Origin: Hermatobates lingyangjiaoensis
Lineage: Eukaryota; Arthropoda; Insecta; Hemiptera; Hermatobatidae
Length of the DNA: 64,000 nt
Direction: 5' to 3'
NCBI GenBank assembly: GCA_026182355.1
Contig: JAPFBL010000236.1
Span: 434,001 to 498,000 of the forward strand
The position numbers and the translations under genes are program-made. This document shows, in pieces, positions 45,344 through 57,719 of this stretch. Every line of letters starts with the position of its first letter. Position 1 is the stretch's first letter. A model generated the notes under the pieces. That model did no database searches, was not told the origin of the DNA, and was given only the letters and a program-made list of their open reading frames with translations.

Positions 45344-46483
45344 TTCGTGATTGTTCGTCCTTTTTCTTGTGTTCTCTAGCTGTAACTTTAATTATATATA
45401 TATATATATATATAAACTAGAATTTAAAAAGAACACATTGAAAGGAAATCACTGAACTCACTACTATATTTCGATGTCCTCGTCTTCAGGAAAAGAAGTG
45501 AATCGCTCCAAAGGCTGATTATATATATATATATATATATAATTCGATATTAATGAGTATTAATAACATTAATTAAAATGGTAACTACTAATACTAATAA
45601 ATATAAGTTGAAAGCTAAAAATTTCATGAAAATGATTTTTTTCAATTTTCCTTCAATCTCACAGGATTGTAGTAGAAATATATATGTCATATTATGGCTT
45701 TGCCAAATTCTAGGTAATTTCGAAATAGTTTGCTAAATCATTATTTAGCAAAGCAGTCTCTTTGATTTCAGTCCAATATCAATTTTATTTTACTTTTACA
45801 TAATTGATAAATAAGGCATTATACTGAAATAGAAAAGGTGATAAATAAGGTATAAATAAGAAAAGGTCAAATTTTCAGGATGACGTTGATGTTGATGAGT
45901 ATGATTAGAACATGATGAGATGACGTATCGGAAATGTCTGTCATGGGTTTTCTACATGATCTCTGTAAATGAGCTGGAACTCATAATTATGCTCAGATTG
46001 CCTGGCCTGCCTGCACGATAGCTTTACACAACTATGAGCTAATTAGAAAAGAACTGTGTCAGACGCCACACGCCTTTCATTAACTTCATCATAAATATAC
46101 AATTTTCAAGAAATTAAAGAAATTTTGTTAAAAATGAATACCTCAAGTCAAGGTTTCGTCTATCATTCTAAACATTTTCACAGTTACACCAATACAGAAT
46201 TAATTACCATAGCATGAAAAAATAAGTTACATTAATTATATGGATTATTTTCTTACCTAGAATTTTTGATTTGCTAAAAGACTCTAAAATTTACTTCTCA
46301 GTAAATTGTAAATAACATGGTAATAGTGTTTATTCATATAAATAATGTAACTTCTTACTTTACCATATCAATAAATATATCAATATCATATATCATATGA
46401 TATATTGATTGATATATGATTATGATTATGATGTATTATTGATATATGATATATGATTGAAATATCATATATCAATAAAGTAT

Positions 46484-46800
46484 AGTGATCGTGAAAAAAT
46501 TCGATCTCGAGATTTTGACGGAATTATATATTTGAGGTCACAGAAGTCGTTTTATGAAGTTTTTTCGATGATGTCTGTATGTGTGTGGGTGGGTGAGTAT
46601 GTATCCAAACACTGTGAACATGCTACGGGTCAGAATCTTTGATGGATCCAATTGATATTTTACACAAAAAATGGGCCTCATGGTGTAGATGAGCCTTATT
46701 GTTTGGGAGGAATTATCCATGATGGGAAAGTCATTTTTTTTCCCAACAACCTGTTTTTAGACTACATTCTTTTCTCCTAAACTATTAATTCTGTTAGAAT
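46484..46800 (-). repeat. unclassified ~0.85-kb repeat, partial copy 3
   Basis: Complementary to the 3' half of the copies at 14298 and 21350: ATTCGATCTCGAGATTTTGA, GAAGTCGTTTTATGAAG, AATCTTTGATGGATCC and AGATGAGCCTTATTG. In the PTB-gene intron. Confidence 0.6.
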
Positions 46801-48499
46801 GACTAATAAACAACTCCCATTTAGACAATTATATTATACGTGAATGGAACATTATATATTATATACCCATGAAGTATGATATTATGTTTACTTATAGTAA
46901 AGTTGAGTGTAGGCCACTCCAGGTCTTTTTTTCATGTTACGGTAATTAATTCTTTATTAATGTTGCTCTGAAGATGTATAGAAATGCGGATAAAATGTTG
47001 GATTGAGTTTTTCTGAGAATTGATGACACTGGACCAAACCTCGATAAAGAAAAATAGTGTAGAATATATGTGGTCCAAATAAAGTTGTAATTAAAAATGA
47101 ACAAATACTTGCCTAAAGCATTGAAAAGAAACAACTTATTAACTAATAATTTCCAATACTAATAATTATCACATTAAACTGAGCTGAGTAATACCAGTAA
47201 ACTTTTATTAGTAATTGAGTAAACTTTGCTCAATTCATACCAGGAACGCTTGTCGAGGCGTGGACCTCACAAAACAGATCTAGCACCACACTAGTGCTAT
47301 ATGCTTTGGCCTTCATGTCTAGAAGTTTATGAAATAGAGGCACATTTATTAATTGGCATCTATTTATGCTAACATGCCAATCATCATGACATATCATTCA
47401 GACAAATTATATGTTTGAGTATTGGGGACCTGACATTGCACAGGTTATAGATTTATGTTCGATGGCTTTATGTTCTTCTAGGTGCTCAAGATTTTGTATC
47501 TGATTTATAAACAAACAACAGTCGTACTTTAAGTTTTGAACTTATGTGCAGTACAGACACCAAACGAATTCATATCTGGCCCTGTGTTATTTTAAGAAAG
47601 AAACTATGTGAAGTAGTCTTGAAACAGAACTCCAAGTAACTATATTTTAATGAATATGTGAACAAATCTTAACGTAATAAGAAAACTCTGTACTTTTAAC
47701 TCACTGATCTTATTTTAATAATAAATTGTTTTGTTTTTAATAATAATAATCCAAATAAAAATTAATTTAATAGTAAACAATAAATTGGCTTTATAAATTA
47801 ATAACAATATTGACTAATGTAACCAAGGGTAAGAAAGAGGAATTCTTCTTGTATTGTTGTATATATGTCAGGGGAAACCAGAAGATCAATAGGACATCGT
47901 TAAGTCAACCTGTGGAATAATTTGAAAGACAAATAATAATTTTTAATAATATTGGAAATTACTAAAAACTTCCATGAAAAGTAGTTATATTAACAAAAGA
48001 ACAAATATGCAGAATTGCCGGGCATGACAGAGCATCCATGACAGTCAGCGAGCGACTTCGAATTATTTTGCATATTTTTAAGCCTTATATAATAACAATG
48101 TAATAAAACACATGACAGCTCTTTCAGAAACAACATTATTCTATGAAATAAGAAAATAACATGCAACCAAGACATGCTTCAAGTAATCTACGAGATCCAG
48201 ATGAACCTTCGAATATTTCTCTGAAAGCAAAATCCAAAAAAAAAAATTACCTTTCATTCTAAATCGACAGGGGGTTTGGCTACATTTTGTGGTCATTGAA
48301 TTACTTTTCTGTCAATCAATTTAAACTTAGTAATATAAAAAAAATATTAATATTGAAGAGAAAAGAAGAAACACCAGTAAAGAAAATCCTTAATTATTAA
48401 TAGTATTTTTGAACTTATATTTCCTGGACTGGCAAATCTGGAGTTTAGTACTAATTCTAGAGGTCGATTCATTCTCTCGGTAGGTGTAAAAAATTAACT

Positions 48500-48790
48500 G
48501 TCTGGGTATGAAGAGCTAAGTGGGCAGAAACGACTACTGGGAGATGGAAAAAAAATTTCTTTTGGAATCTGGAGGATAGTCTTGTGGAACGAAAAACTTT
48601 ATTGAATACTTACTATCGGTTGAACCAGATTCCTATGGGCCATGGGGACTTTAATGCGCACCCACGCAGTTTTACAATCACTGACACGGTTTAGGAGAGA
48701 ATTCGTTTGGTGTCAATGCCGTAGATTTGTACTGTACACTTTCAAATCTTAAAGTGTGACTGTAGTTCGTTTATAAAGCAGATGAAAAAT
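48500..48790 (+). pseudogene. R1-type LINE C-terminal relic
   Basis: In one frame: KWAETTTGRWKKNFFWN, ERKTLLNTYYRLNQIPMGHG, DFNAHPRSFTITDT, then a stop. The W..TTGRW...W.....V.R......Y.LNQ...GHGDF pattern parallels GPGEWTRTLFP...LTQMLSGHGDF in the better copy at 19569. Divergence is high; inferred to be an old copy of a related element. Confidence 0.4.
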
Positions 48791-49960
48791 TGTTTGCACA
48801 TCGTTCACTCATAAAGCTATCGGTTGCCAAATTCATAACGTGTATGATGTGACTTCCTCTATACTGAAACTTAAAAAAGGTAAATTTATGGTTTGACTAA
48901 ATAATATGTCTTGATGATAACGAAAATGGGTAGTAATTATTGATTGAACTTCAATTTCATAAGCTTCTCGACACAAAGGCCAAAAGCCTCGGCTTTGGGA
49001 ACGGTCGTAACCATGTTGAATATACCGGATAACGCAAGGATTGGATGGGTCTCACCATGTACCGGTAAAGTAGCTAGTCGGGTCCAACTAATGAATAAGA
49101 CACACTTTCACCTTTGTAAAACACCTCTTTTGCTACATAACACCATAATCTATTTTATTAATATATTCAATATTATTATTAATGCCTTTCAAATGAACTG
49201 GGACACTAAAATATTTTTAATTTTATATTAAAAGTTATTCTTTAAAATTTAAAAGTGTGATTGAGAGCAGTACATCTAAAAGCTTTCTACCATGGTATAT
49301 AAAAGTTTTTATAAAACCTGACTGATTTCCTACTGAAAATAACGATACATACATTCCATGATTTTAAAGTATTTGGTAGATTTTAAATTTTTTATGGAAG
49401 TGGGGGGTTGGGGGCTTGGCAGTGATTCATCCTCAATTTTCATCTATTATTTCTTGAGAAAGACACTTCAAGGGATTTTAATAAAAAAAGAAATAATAAT
49501 TTTGTCCAGAAAAGAATCTCAACTTTAATTAAATTTATTACTTGTTAATAACGTAATGAGTCTTCTGATGGTAAAGTTGAATGGGATTCAGCATTTTACC
49601 ATCTACAAATATGCTATATAGTGTTATATAGTCGTTATACGATGGTATAACAAAGCCTAACAGAGAATTTAAGTAATACTCTACGCTACCACAAAACATT
49701 CTGATATCTATCTTACGCGTCAAAGAATGAGATTGGGAAGCCGGAAGGCAAAATCTTAAAAAATCTTACAGATTTCAGTGTTTTTCGGAGACAAAAAATC
49801 ATAGCTAGATTTAAAATTAAAACTATGAAAAAAATATGACCACTAGAGATTAAGGTCCTTAAGGTACTAACGTATTGCTGTGGAAAATTAGTTAGAGACC
49901 TTACAAATTTTTTCCAAAGGTAATTAGCTTTTTACCTTCGAGTGTCTCTTTGTTACTATC
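48791..49960. other. intron sequence, no gene recognised
   Basis: AT-rich; a more even 48950-49110 part has an open frame (48944-49231) with no domain I can name. Confidence 0.35.
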
Positions 49961-49981
49961 TAGTTGATAAAATCTACTTAC

Positions 49982-50063
49982 CTGTTGGCACTGCAAGTCC
50001 CCTGTAGGGCTCACTGATGCGCAAGAATGCGTGAGGAAACCATTTCCTCAACAATATGGTCAT
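49982..50063 (-). CDS. PTB/PID-domain protein, first coding exon
   Basis: ATG at 50063-50061, 27 codons plus one base, ending CAG|GTAAGT. It encodes MTILLRKWFPHAFLRISEPY then RGLAVPT. Joining to the exon at 42585 creates Gly-Arg-Met-Thr-Gly-Glu with no frame change, so the full product is about 194 residues. An in-frame TAA lies 18 bases before the ATG, which fixes this as the first usable start unless a splice site intervenes. The N-terminal basic/aromatic stretch precedes the PTB domain directly. The matching phases, a strong donor and a strong acceptor support the model; transcript evidence is absent. Confidence 0.7.
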
Positions 50064-50940
50064 ATTAACGACTTTAACTTATCATTTTAATAGTTACTTT
50101 TCCTTCAGTTTCTTATCTCCTTTTTCAGATTTCTTTTCTATTCCATTTTCTTTTTAACTTCATTTTATCTCTCAACTTTTTTTGTCCCTCTATCTTTTTC
50201 CTTCTTGTCTTTATTGAGGAAGTTCTCTATAAACGACTTCATTGCCCCATTATATTTTAGGCAATGTAATTTATATCACAGACAGATATTCTCTAAAGAA
50301 GTGATCAAATTTCCCGCATTGTCCGAGAATTTTTTGGTTAGATTAAATTAGACCTGAGGGCTACTACAATTTTTTTTGGAATATATGCACCTAGCAAGTT
50401 GCGTGTTTGAAAAAAAGTTTCAGACACTTACAAATATGGTTGAAAGTTGTTTACTAATATTGACAAATTTAATGTCACAAATTAATAAATTATTGATTCC
50501 TTACTTCTTTAAATTAACTACCAATATTTTTTTTGTGCAATTGGTAATAACATTTAAACAACTCATAAAGTTGCAAAAAAAAAATTGTTTAAGATGGCAT
50601 TAAAAAAAAAGATTGTTTTAAAACGGCATTTGAACAAATGAGATGAAGCAAAAATTACTTTCATTTTGAAAACACTTGGCATTACATTGTTTGGGCAAGT
50701 TTTTATAAATTTGATTCATAAAAGCATATAAGGTTTGAGAGCGACCTCTGGCAGATATGAGGTCTATCGGGCCCGCGATGACACGGTCGCAGCGAAGTGT
50801 CCAAGACCTGATCACAAGGGAACCTGATCTCATGTTGTTATGAAATTCGTTGAAACTACGCATATCCAGGGTTAATTACCGCCGTATTTTGGGCACTATT
50901 AAATAGGTTCATCTTTAACCTACTGGATTATTCTCGCTTA
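50064..50940. other. 5' flank of the PTB gene
   Basis: Pyrimidine-rich on the plus strand (50095-50215), AT-rich beyond. 50735-50870 is GC-richer, with an open minus-strand frame (50618-50863) of unknown nature. No TATA or initiator can be assigned with confidence. Confidence 0.35.
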
Positions 50941-51099
50941 ATCTGAAAGCTATATTGTTCGTTAAGGATCTCACCTCAAAAAACCTTCTTTATATTTCAT
51001 TTAAAATTGCTTTATATTTCCACGAGAGTATTCTCTCAAAAGGAACTGAGTATATTATGAATGTAGAAAAGCGCCTTCATCTGTTTAGCTACGTCGTAT

Positions 51100-51290
51100 A
51101 TAACATAAGCAGAACTTGTACAGTGTTATTTGAAAATCAACATAGTACCCAGTTAAAGAAAAAACCATCCCCGTCGCTTCAAAATCTTAAAGAGAAAACA
51201 GCACTTCGGAAAATGATATCAAGAAAAAGCAACAGCAGATGACACTGTGAAATACCTTGGGGTAATTGAACTGAAGACAGCGGAAGAAAA
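51100..51290 (+). pseudogene. possible LINE reverse transcriptase relic
   Basis: In overlapping frames: CTVLFENQHSTQ near 51116, then DTVKYLGVIELKTAEEN from about 51243. A KYLGV box after a short linker is the usual end of the RT palm in Jockey/R1-type elements. The frame is broken between the two parts. Weak, pattern-based call. Confidence 0.3.
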
Positions 51291-53069
51291 TATAATGACT
51301 CCACGGCCAAGACACGATTATCTCAGGCTTCCTTTTCAGTGGCTCTCCGGGTCAACTTCCTACACGCAATCAATCCATCGACACATATTCTCTCAAACAT
51401 TTAGTGCAAAAACTTCCTGCATTCAACTCACTGGTGTAGCATGGAGGGGGGGGGGTACGCCCGTAGCATTTTGGGGGGGTACAAACAGCAAATAGAAAAA
51501 ATTATAGCAAGCTAACAAAAAATCTGAAATTTTATACCAAAATGAGTTTTTAAGGCCGATATTGTTTTTTAAGTGTGTAATATTGACTTTTTCAACTGTA
51601 ATATTTGCAAATTAAAATTAAATTTATTTTAATTTTTCTCAAAACTAGTTGTTTAATGGGGTTGAAAGTTTATTATATTTGTTTGCTTGCGTTGTTAGTT
51701 TTTTAACAATTTTTTTTTATAATTTGAATAACACGTTTTTGTTTTGAATAATTTGTGTACGAGTACTGTAATAAGATGAATGTTTCGGACTATTCACAGT
51801 TGTCTAAGATTAAATCCTTGATTGCAACTCCATAAAATTAATATATGAGAACTTAAACGTAAAAAGAAAAATGTGTACGCCACACAACTTTAATTTATCT
51901 CATTCAATTAATAATTGCAACTTTTTCAGAAAATAAAACAGGTTTACGACTGAGATTTAAACCAGCAATTTAACAATAAAGGCTGGGGTTTACACCAGGG
52001 GACCCAAACTTTTTACCACGTTCACTCCTTCACAAAATCAAATTTTTGTAATTCATGAAATCTACTTTGTAAATCTTTTTCATGACTAATGTCTTTGAAA
52101 GAGAAATGAGATCATACTCGTGTTTTTTTAACTTTTCAATTCATATATTTGAATAGTTAAAACCCTCTATAAAAACACTATTGAAAGCAACATATATTTA
52201 AATTTGATGACAACAACATATATTTGAACATTAGTAACGTCAAAAAATTAGATGACCTGCATAGAAATCCAATGAAAACATTTTTGTTTTGCCACAAATA
52301 ATGAAATTCCTAAATGACTGTAAGATACAGTTAATAATTATAGACTGATGGGGGTATGTCTGGGATTGTTACCTTATATTTACCATAATACTTCAAATAC
52401 AACAAATATCTTTTAAAAGGCAACAAGAATGACATTGATGAAAATTAAAGTAAGTTTACTGCTACAGAATTACACAAGAACATTCTAAAATACCTCTTTT
52501 ACTTAAATGGATAACATTAAAGTAGGGTGTCATTCGTGAGCAGAAACAAGATGCTGATACTGGGTTTAAATTCAGAGATTTTTAGCCGTAAATCACCAGT
52601 TTTATCCAATTTTAGTCTGTTTCTCTGTTTTGTCAGAATTTCGTGCATATTAAAAATCAGTTTCAACCATGTACCTACTACTTGTTAACAGCCTTTCGAA
52701 TCTTCCTTGATTTTGAGCTGTTTGGTATGTTTGTGTTTTTATAAACTCAACTATGACACTTAATTTTATTGACCCCTCTTTACTACTATGAGCTTATCGA
52801 CCCTTAGTATATTCATCTACCCCCTTAGTTCTCTCATTGACCGAGAACATATCAAATATCCTTACACAAGACATTTTGCAGTTACAACAATATTGCCTTA
52901 GGTGGCAGTTAAAAAAACATTTTTAACTTCTTAAAATCATAAAACAGTTTTATTCCCCTAAAGTTCTGTTTTTAGAAAAGTTCATCTTCTTATTTCGCAC
53001 ATTGTCTTCATAGGTCACCTGACCTGGGACTAGTCCATTCTCGAGAGCAAACAGATACTAACAGATATA
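51291..53069. other. AT-rich stretch, no gene
   Basis: Two G-runs at 51446-51480, otherwise AT-rich without recognised features. Confidence 0.4.
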
Positions 53070-53640
53070 AAGTGCTATTTTTAAGTATAATTTTATTCTG
53101 ATCCGTTAAATGGTATGACTTCTATTTTCCTCATAAGCTTTCAGATTCAATCATAAGTCACAATTTTTACACTTTATTGGAAAAAAATTCAGTTGTATTA
53201 CAAATTTGAGAATTTTTCCAGTTATTGTGTGTCCTTGTTATTTGTGTTCACAATAATGCCAAAATTTCAAGTCTCTGGTATTAGTATTTTAAGAGAAAAA
53301 AGTTCTCAAAAACACATTTTGGTAAAAAAAATGGCTCTCTCATCAAGCAATTTTACCCCCAAACAATAGGGCATATCTACACTATAAGGAATATCTTTGT
53401 GTAAAATATGAATGAATATGAATTTGATATGAATATGAATTCGATTCATCAAATGGGACAAATGTGCAAATGTGCAGTGTATCATTCATAAAACTTTTAG
53501 ATACATACCCACACACACACACCAACACTCACACTCACACACTTCAAGACATTCTAAATATCAAATATATATTAAGGAGACATCATAATATGTAATATAT
53601 CCTAAATGGATTTGCTTATCACCACTATACTTTATTACAC
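53070..53640 (+). repeat. unclassified ~0.85-kb repeat, partial copy 4
   Basis: Matches the later two thirds of the family: CTCATAAGCTTTCAGAT, AATGCCAAAATTTCAAGTC, AAACACATTTTGG, ATCTACACTATAAGG. A CA/CACACT microsatellite (53508-53545) has expanded at the place where the other copies have CCCACTCACA or CCCACC. Confidence 0.6.
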
Positions 53641-54560
53641 TAATAAAGATTTTTATTTACTATAATTAAATAATGCTTTTGAAGTTATTCACAGCTTGGC
53701 TCAAAGAGGGGTGGATGACTGGGTCTCATTAAGATATCATTTAATATCAACGCTGTTGATATCATTTAAGTAGCAACGTGATTTGATCATTTACTCAGAC
53801 GCGGGTCATTTTAAGAATGTGACGAGTTGACAATATCACTTGTTGACAAAGAAAACTTGCCCATGATAATAGCTGAACGTCATGTTACTAAGCAGGTAAA
53901 CCCTAAGAAGATTAAGTGACATGCAAAAAACATATTCCCTCAAGCGATGTAGCTAAAGTGGTGATGGAAATCAGGTACGTTTATCTGATTTGTCGAATAC
54001 TTTTGTGGAAGAAGATTTCATTCGTCGTGGGAAAATTACAATGGTATTGAACAAACAAGCCGTGGTTGTGATCACTGACCACTGAGTAGTATCTCCTCTT
54101 CACGGGTACTGCGCCACAGCCTCCCGAGATCAAAGACCGATGACGAAAATATTTAGTGTGCTTTACTTAAGCTATAGTAAAATATAGTTATACATTAATC
54201 ATAAACTTATATTTTATAAAGTTTTGAATTAAGCAGCTTATAGGCTAGCGTTGTAGCAATGATTGTGTTCAGCTGAGATACGAAATTTGTTTCATGTAAT
54301 GGACGGAAAAATTACGTTAACACTGTACATGGGAGAGGTTGTAGAGTTCTTTATGTGGAACTCGTATGATGTCAGGTTATGGTAAAAGATCCCTACTTAA
54401 GTGCGGAGATGCAACGACCACCGATGTAAAATTTAAACTGGAGCAAAAATGCAATGGGTGTCTGAACAACTGAAATACATATTCCACCCCTATCGTTGTA
54501 CTGAATGTAGAATGGTATAAATATGGCGGTTTGATTAAAAACAATAATTTAGATGGTTGT
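53641..54560. other. no gene recognised
   Basis: Mixed composition; minus-strand frame 54377-54565 has no domain. Confidence 0.35.
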
Positions 54561-54567
54561 TTCATAC

Positions 54568-54687
54568 CTGATAGGAGACTTGGAGAGAAGTGAGAGTGAA
54601 TGAGACCATACTGAAAGGTTGGGGCAGGTGAACGTTGATCACACTGACCGACTCAACACTGGCTGATGGCAAGCACCTGTCGACCAT
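54568..54687 (-). CDS. candidate 40-codon first exon, product unknown
   Basis: ATG at 54687-54685 opens exactly 40 codons to a CAG|GTATGA donor (exon end 54568), phase 0: MVDRCLPSASVESVSVINVH then LPQPFSMVSFTLTSLQVSYQ. The frame is open back to a TAA near 54750. Local GC is clearly above the surroundings. It could be an upstream exon of the PTB gene, but phase 0 does not fit the known first exon of that gene, so an intermediate exon or a different gene would be needed. No domain recognised. Confidence 0.3.
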
Positions 54688-55400
54688 CTCCCTCCCAGTC
54701 AACCGACCGGAACTTGCTCCAGGATATCCGCTTCCAGCCCTCAGTTATCATTAACACACATCAAAACACCAATCCCATCAAACAGTATCAAAATCTTGCG
54801 GACCAGTGAACTTATAGACAAACTTACGAAAAATACAGTTTGTAAACGTTAAAACACGGGGGAATATCAAAAGGAAAGCTATAACATCTTGAACGTAACA
54901 ATCTTTACCATTGTCTCGATTATTACCTTTGATTTCCTGATGAAGTTCAATATGATTCGAAAGGTCAAAGTCGAATTAGATTTTGAAATTTAACCAAAAG
55001 TTTGGCTGAGAATTTGGTTTTTTTAGTGAGTAAATTGAAAAATTTATAAAATATTTTTTTTTAGTGGGAGAATAAGCGTTTCGAAATAACAGGCTAGAAT
55101 TTTCAAGCACAAGAAAAAACAGACATAGAAAAATAGAAACTACTTTTCTAATTATTACTTATAACACCTTTTTTTTAAAAAAAAAATTAAGTGCTTTATT
55201 TTACAATTTGCCGATCATGTATTAGTTGGTCATCATCAGATTTTTGCATCTAAGAACAATAAAAAGAAAACATAAACTTTTCTTAAAAGAAATTGATTAA
55301 AATCAGTAAAAATTGATTATAGAGTAACTTTTTTTTTAATTTAGAGAACGAGTATGTGGTTATTTCAGTTTTCGCGTTTTATTCAATAGCTCTAAATTAG

Positions 55401-55709
55401 GAGGGCCACGTTAGCTCAGTGGTTAACATAACTCTGGTCTGGTAGTCCGGGGTTCGATCCCCACCTGGCCCTCGATTTATTCACGCGGGTGGTGGATAAA
55501 TCTGAGTACGTCATCCCTCGGAGAGTACGTTAAGCCGTCGGTCCCGAGCCTGTACAATATCAGGTACTCGTTAAAGATCCCTACCCTACTTACCTGAGTT
55601 CAGTAAAATTTAGGACTCTCAATGTAGAATCTTAGAATCATTGATCAAACAAAAAGCCGGCAAACGGTTGATATTACCCGCTACAGGATGGGTTTAAACA
55701 ATAAATAGG
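55401..55709 (+). mobile_element. tRNA-derived SINE with target-site duplication
   Basis: Flanked by TCTAAATTAG at 55391-55400 and 55710-55719. The head has a pol III A box TAGCTCAGTGG (55412-55422) and B box GGTTCGATCC (55451-55460), and its ends GGGCCA/TGGCCC still pair, so it is close to its tRNA parent. The body contains GAGAGTACGTTAAGCCGTCG, GTCCCGAGCCTG and GTTAAAGATCCCTACCC, also found in the copies at 12601 and 63740. The tail ends AAACAATAAATA rather than poly-A. Confidence 0.85.
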
Positions 55710-55719
55710 TCTAAATTAG

Positions 55720-57240
55720 TCTAAAGTTAATCATTTAATCCAATGAAAACTAATTTATGAAATAACCCAGGAATCTATAAAAATCTACTTGAAGTAAGAG
55801 GTCTTTTGTAACTGATGGGTCAGTTGATCTGGTCCATAATTGGATTGAAGCAGAATTTTTAAAACAGTGTTCAGGCAAAATATACCAAGTTTTCTCAACT
55901 GTATCTCTCATTGATACTGAAATCGTCTCAATAAATTCAACTTTAACGCGCTGCAAAAAGAATGGTCCAATAAAAAAAGTGCATCCCAACCGACTCCGTA
56001 CCAGTTCTATGTTGCGAAGTTTTTTAATCTACTTATATGCAATACTATAATGCCTCGTTGTGCCTTCATTTTCACACAGGTCTTATGGTCTTATTTTCAC
56101 TTCTTTCGTCTTTATTTCTGGGAACCTACTCTGTGTGAAGTTTGATCCATCCTTTTTTTTATTCTCTTTCCATTTCTCTTAAAATATCTTCTTTACCAGG
56201 GTTTCTACTTTAATTATTTTAACTTAAAGCAGCTGTTTCAATTTATTAGCTAATATTTACTCCTAAAATACTTGTAATTTTAATGTGTGTTATTTTTAAA
56301 CGTGTGTATAAAAAAGCTGTCAGTGACCAATATTGACGAACACGGACAATAGAAGTATAGACATAGGTTTTAAGCACTTCGTAATTTTAGTTTGTTTGAA
56401 TAAGCTTGCATTTTGACTGTGTCAGGTACTTGTTACTACGTGTATAATGAGGAAGTGGGACAGGGTAGCTCAGTGGCTTTTATAGTTTTTATGGTGTATC
56501 CTGTATTTCCCTACAAAACTTTGGTAATAACACACCCATCCATCCACATTTGGTTCAAATATCAACTAAAAAAACTTCAGAAATGAATTCAAACAATCTC
56601 ACAACTTGTCAGGCAATTAGTTACTTTTATAACTACTCTTTATTTACAGTAAAGTTAAAATTTCATAACACAATCAAAAGACACCACAGTTGATATATAT
56701 ATTCAATTATCTTGGTGACGATACTTAGCAGAAGTGATATGGTGAGGATGCAACAGTCAATTTAGTTTAAGTGTTTATATATGCAGCTCAGAATTGCACA
56801 TTGAACAAAAAAAACTTCCTTTGATCGTTATTTATTTATTCTTATTGTAATTTTTATTCATTTTTATAATTAGTTCTATTTCATATAAATTATATAAATT
56901 TGTTTATGATTTATTCCATTTTAGTTGAATTTAAATGTTTTATAACATTTTCTATTTTTAGTTTCTAATTTTTATTTATTTTTATTTTCATTTTCTCGTT
57001 TCTCTTTTCCCATTTATATTCACTTTTACTTTACACTGTTATCTATTGAGATCTTGAATAGTTTTTTCATTAATCCTACTCTATTGTTATTATGTTGTTT
57101 ACAAGATGTCCTTTTTGCTATTGTCCTGTGAAGACCTTCACTTATTCTCCTGTAAATCGTAAAACTATAAAAAGTATGAGTGTCTGTTAATTCTTTTGTG
57201 CTCCTAAGTTTAACATTTAATATATTTCTCGGCTTGGTCT
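55720..57240. other. AT-rich stretch with a solo SINE head
   Basis: At 56459-56483 GGACAGGGTAGCTCAGTGGC matches the head of the SINE at 63740-63930 (AGGGTAGCCCAGTGGC) and then diverges, so it appears to be a truncated copy. No gene otherwise. Confidence 0.4.
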
Positions 57241-57344
57241 GCCTCTTATTTACTCAAAGTATATATATATATATATATATATATAAAGATTTTACACAAA
57301 CACGTGAAATAAAATTATAAATAAATATCAATTATAATTGAATG

Positions 57345-57393
<49 letters not shown>
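57345..57393. repeat. (TA)n microsatellite
   Basis: About 23 AT dinucleotides; another tract lies at 57258-57285 and a third at 57660-57685. Confidence 0.95.
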
Positions 57394-57400
<7 letters not shown>

Positions 57401-57540
57401 TTCCAACTTATAAATTGGATGAAGTTTTGATTAGCGGAATAATTAAACAGATGAAGACTTCTTCATCACTAAACACATTCAGGGTTACCAACAATTCTAG
57501 AGATTTCAATCAACCAGGTTAACAAAAATTTATTATTTTT

Positions 57541-57590
57541 TAGTTCACTTGCTCTCTGACGATGCGTTGACGAAAAGCCTTAGAGCATTG
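57541..57590 (+). repeat. hammerhead-like relic, family C
   Basis: Same stem I as the copy at 2649 (GCUCU with AGAGC) and the core CUGACGA...GAAA, with stem III AAGCCUU and U17. Stem II (GCGUUGAC) has one mismatched pair, so this copy is probably decayed. Confidence 0.5.
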
Positions 57591-57719
57591 TTTCCAAATT
57601 ATTTTCATTGTGGTAAATATATCCATCTATTACATGAAGTGTTATTTTGATTATTATTCATATATATATATATATATATATATATGTTAATGATCAAACC
57701 ACAAAGTAAAATGAAACAA

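Larger units (their letters stand above)
45100..45392. repeat. near-perfect PLE inverted repeat, family I
   Basis: Arms of about 140 bases with an 8-10 base centre (CATCGGCC near 45238-45246). They share ACGTAAATGCGTCCAC, TTCTTTCTCCTTTTATTTTC and GTTCTCTAG; only a few mismatches. The outer end reaches (TA)n at 45395-45413. Near identity of the arms points to recent formation or ongoing gene conversion. Confidence 0.85.
42586..49981 (-). other. intron of the PTB-domain gene
   Basis: Bounded by CAG|GTAAGT (exon end 49982, GT at 49981-49980) and TTTTGCAG|GT (AG at 42587-42586). The donor leaves one base (phase 1) and the acceptor supplies two, making a Gly codon and keeping the frame. The 7.4-kb intron contains PLE fragments, hammerhead-like inverted repeats, a piece of the 0.85-kb repeat and an R1-type relic. 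An additional exon inside it cannot be excluded. Confidence 0.75.

Noticed and set aside
48944..49231. 95-codon frame as an additional exon of the PTB gene
   Set aside because: It is on the plus strand, opposite to the gene, and shows no domain.
55401..55474. Possible intact tRNA gene
   Set aside because: A and B boxes and pairing ends are present, but the anticodon arm is poor, the acceptor has a mismatch, and the sequence continues into a SINE body with a target-site duplication.
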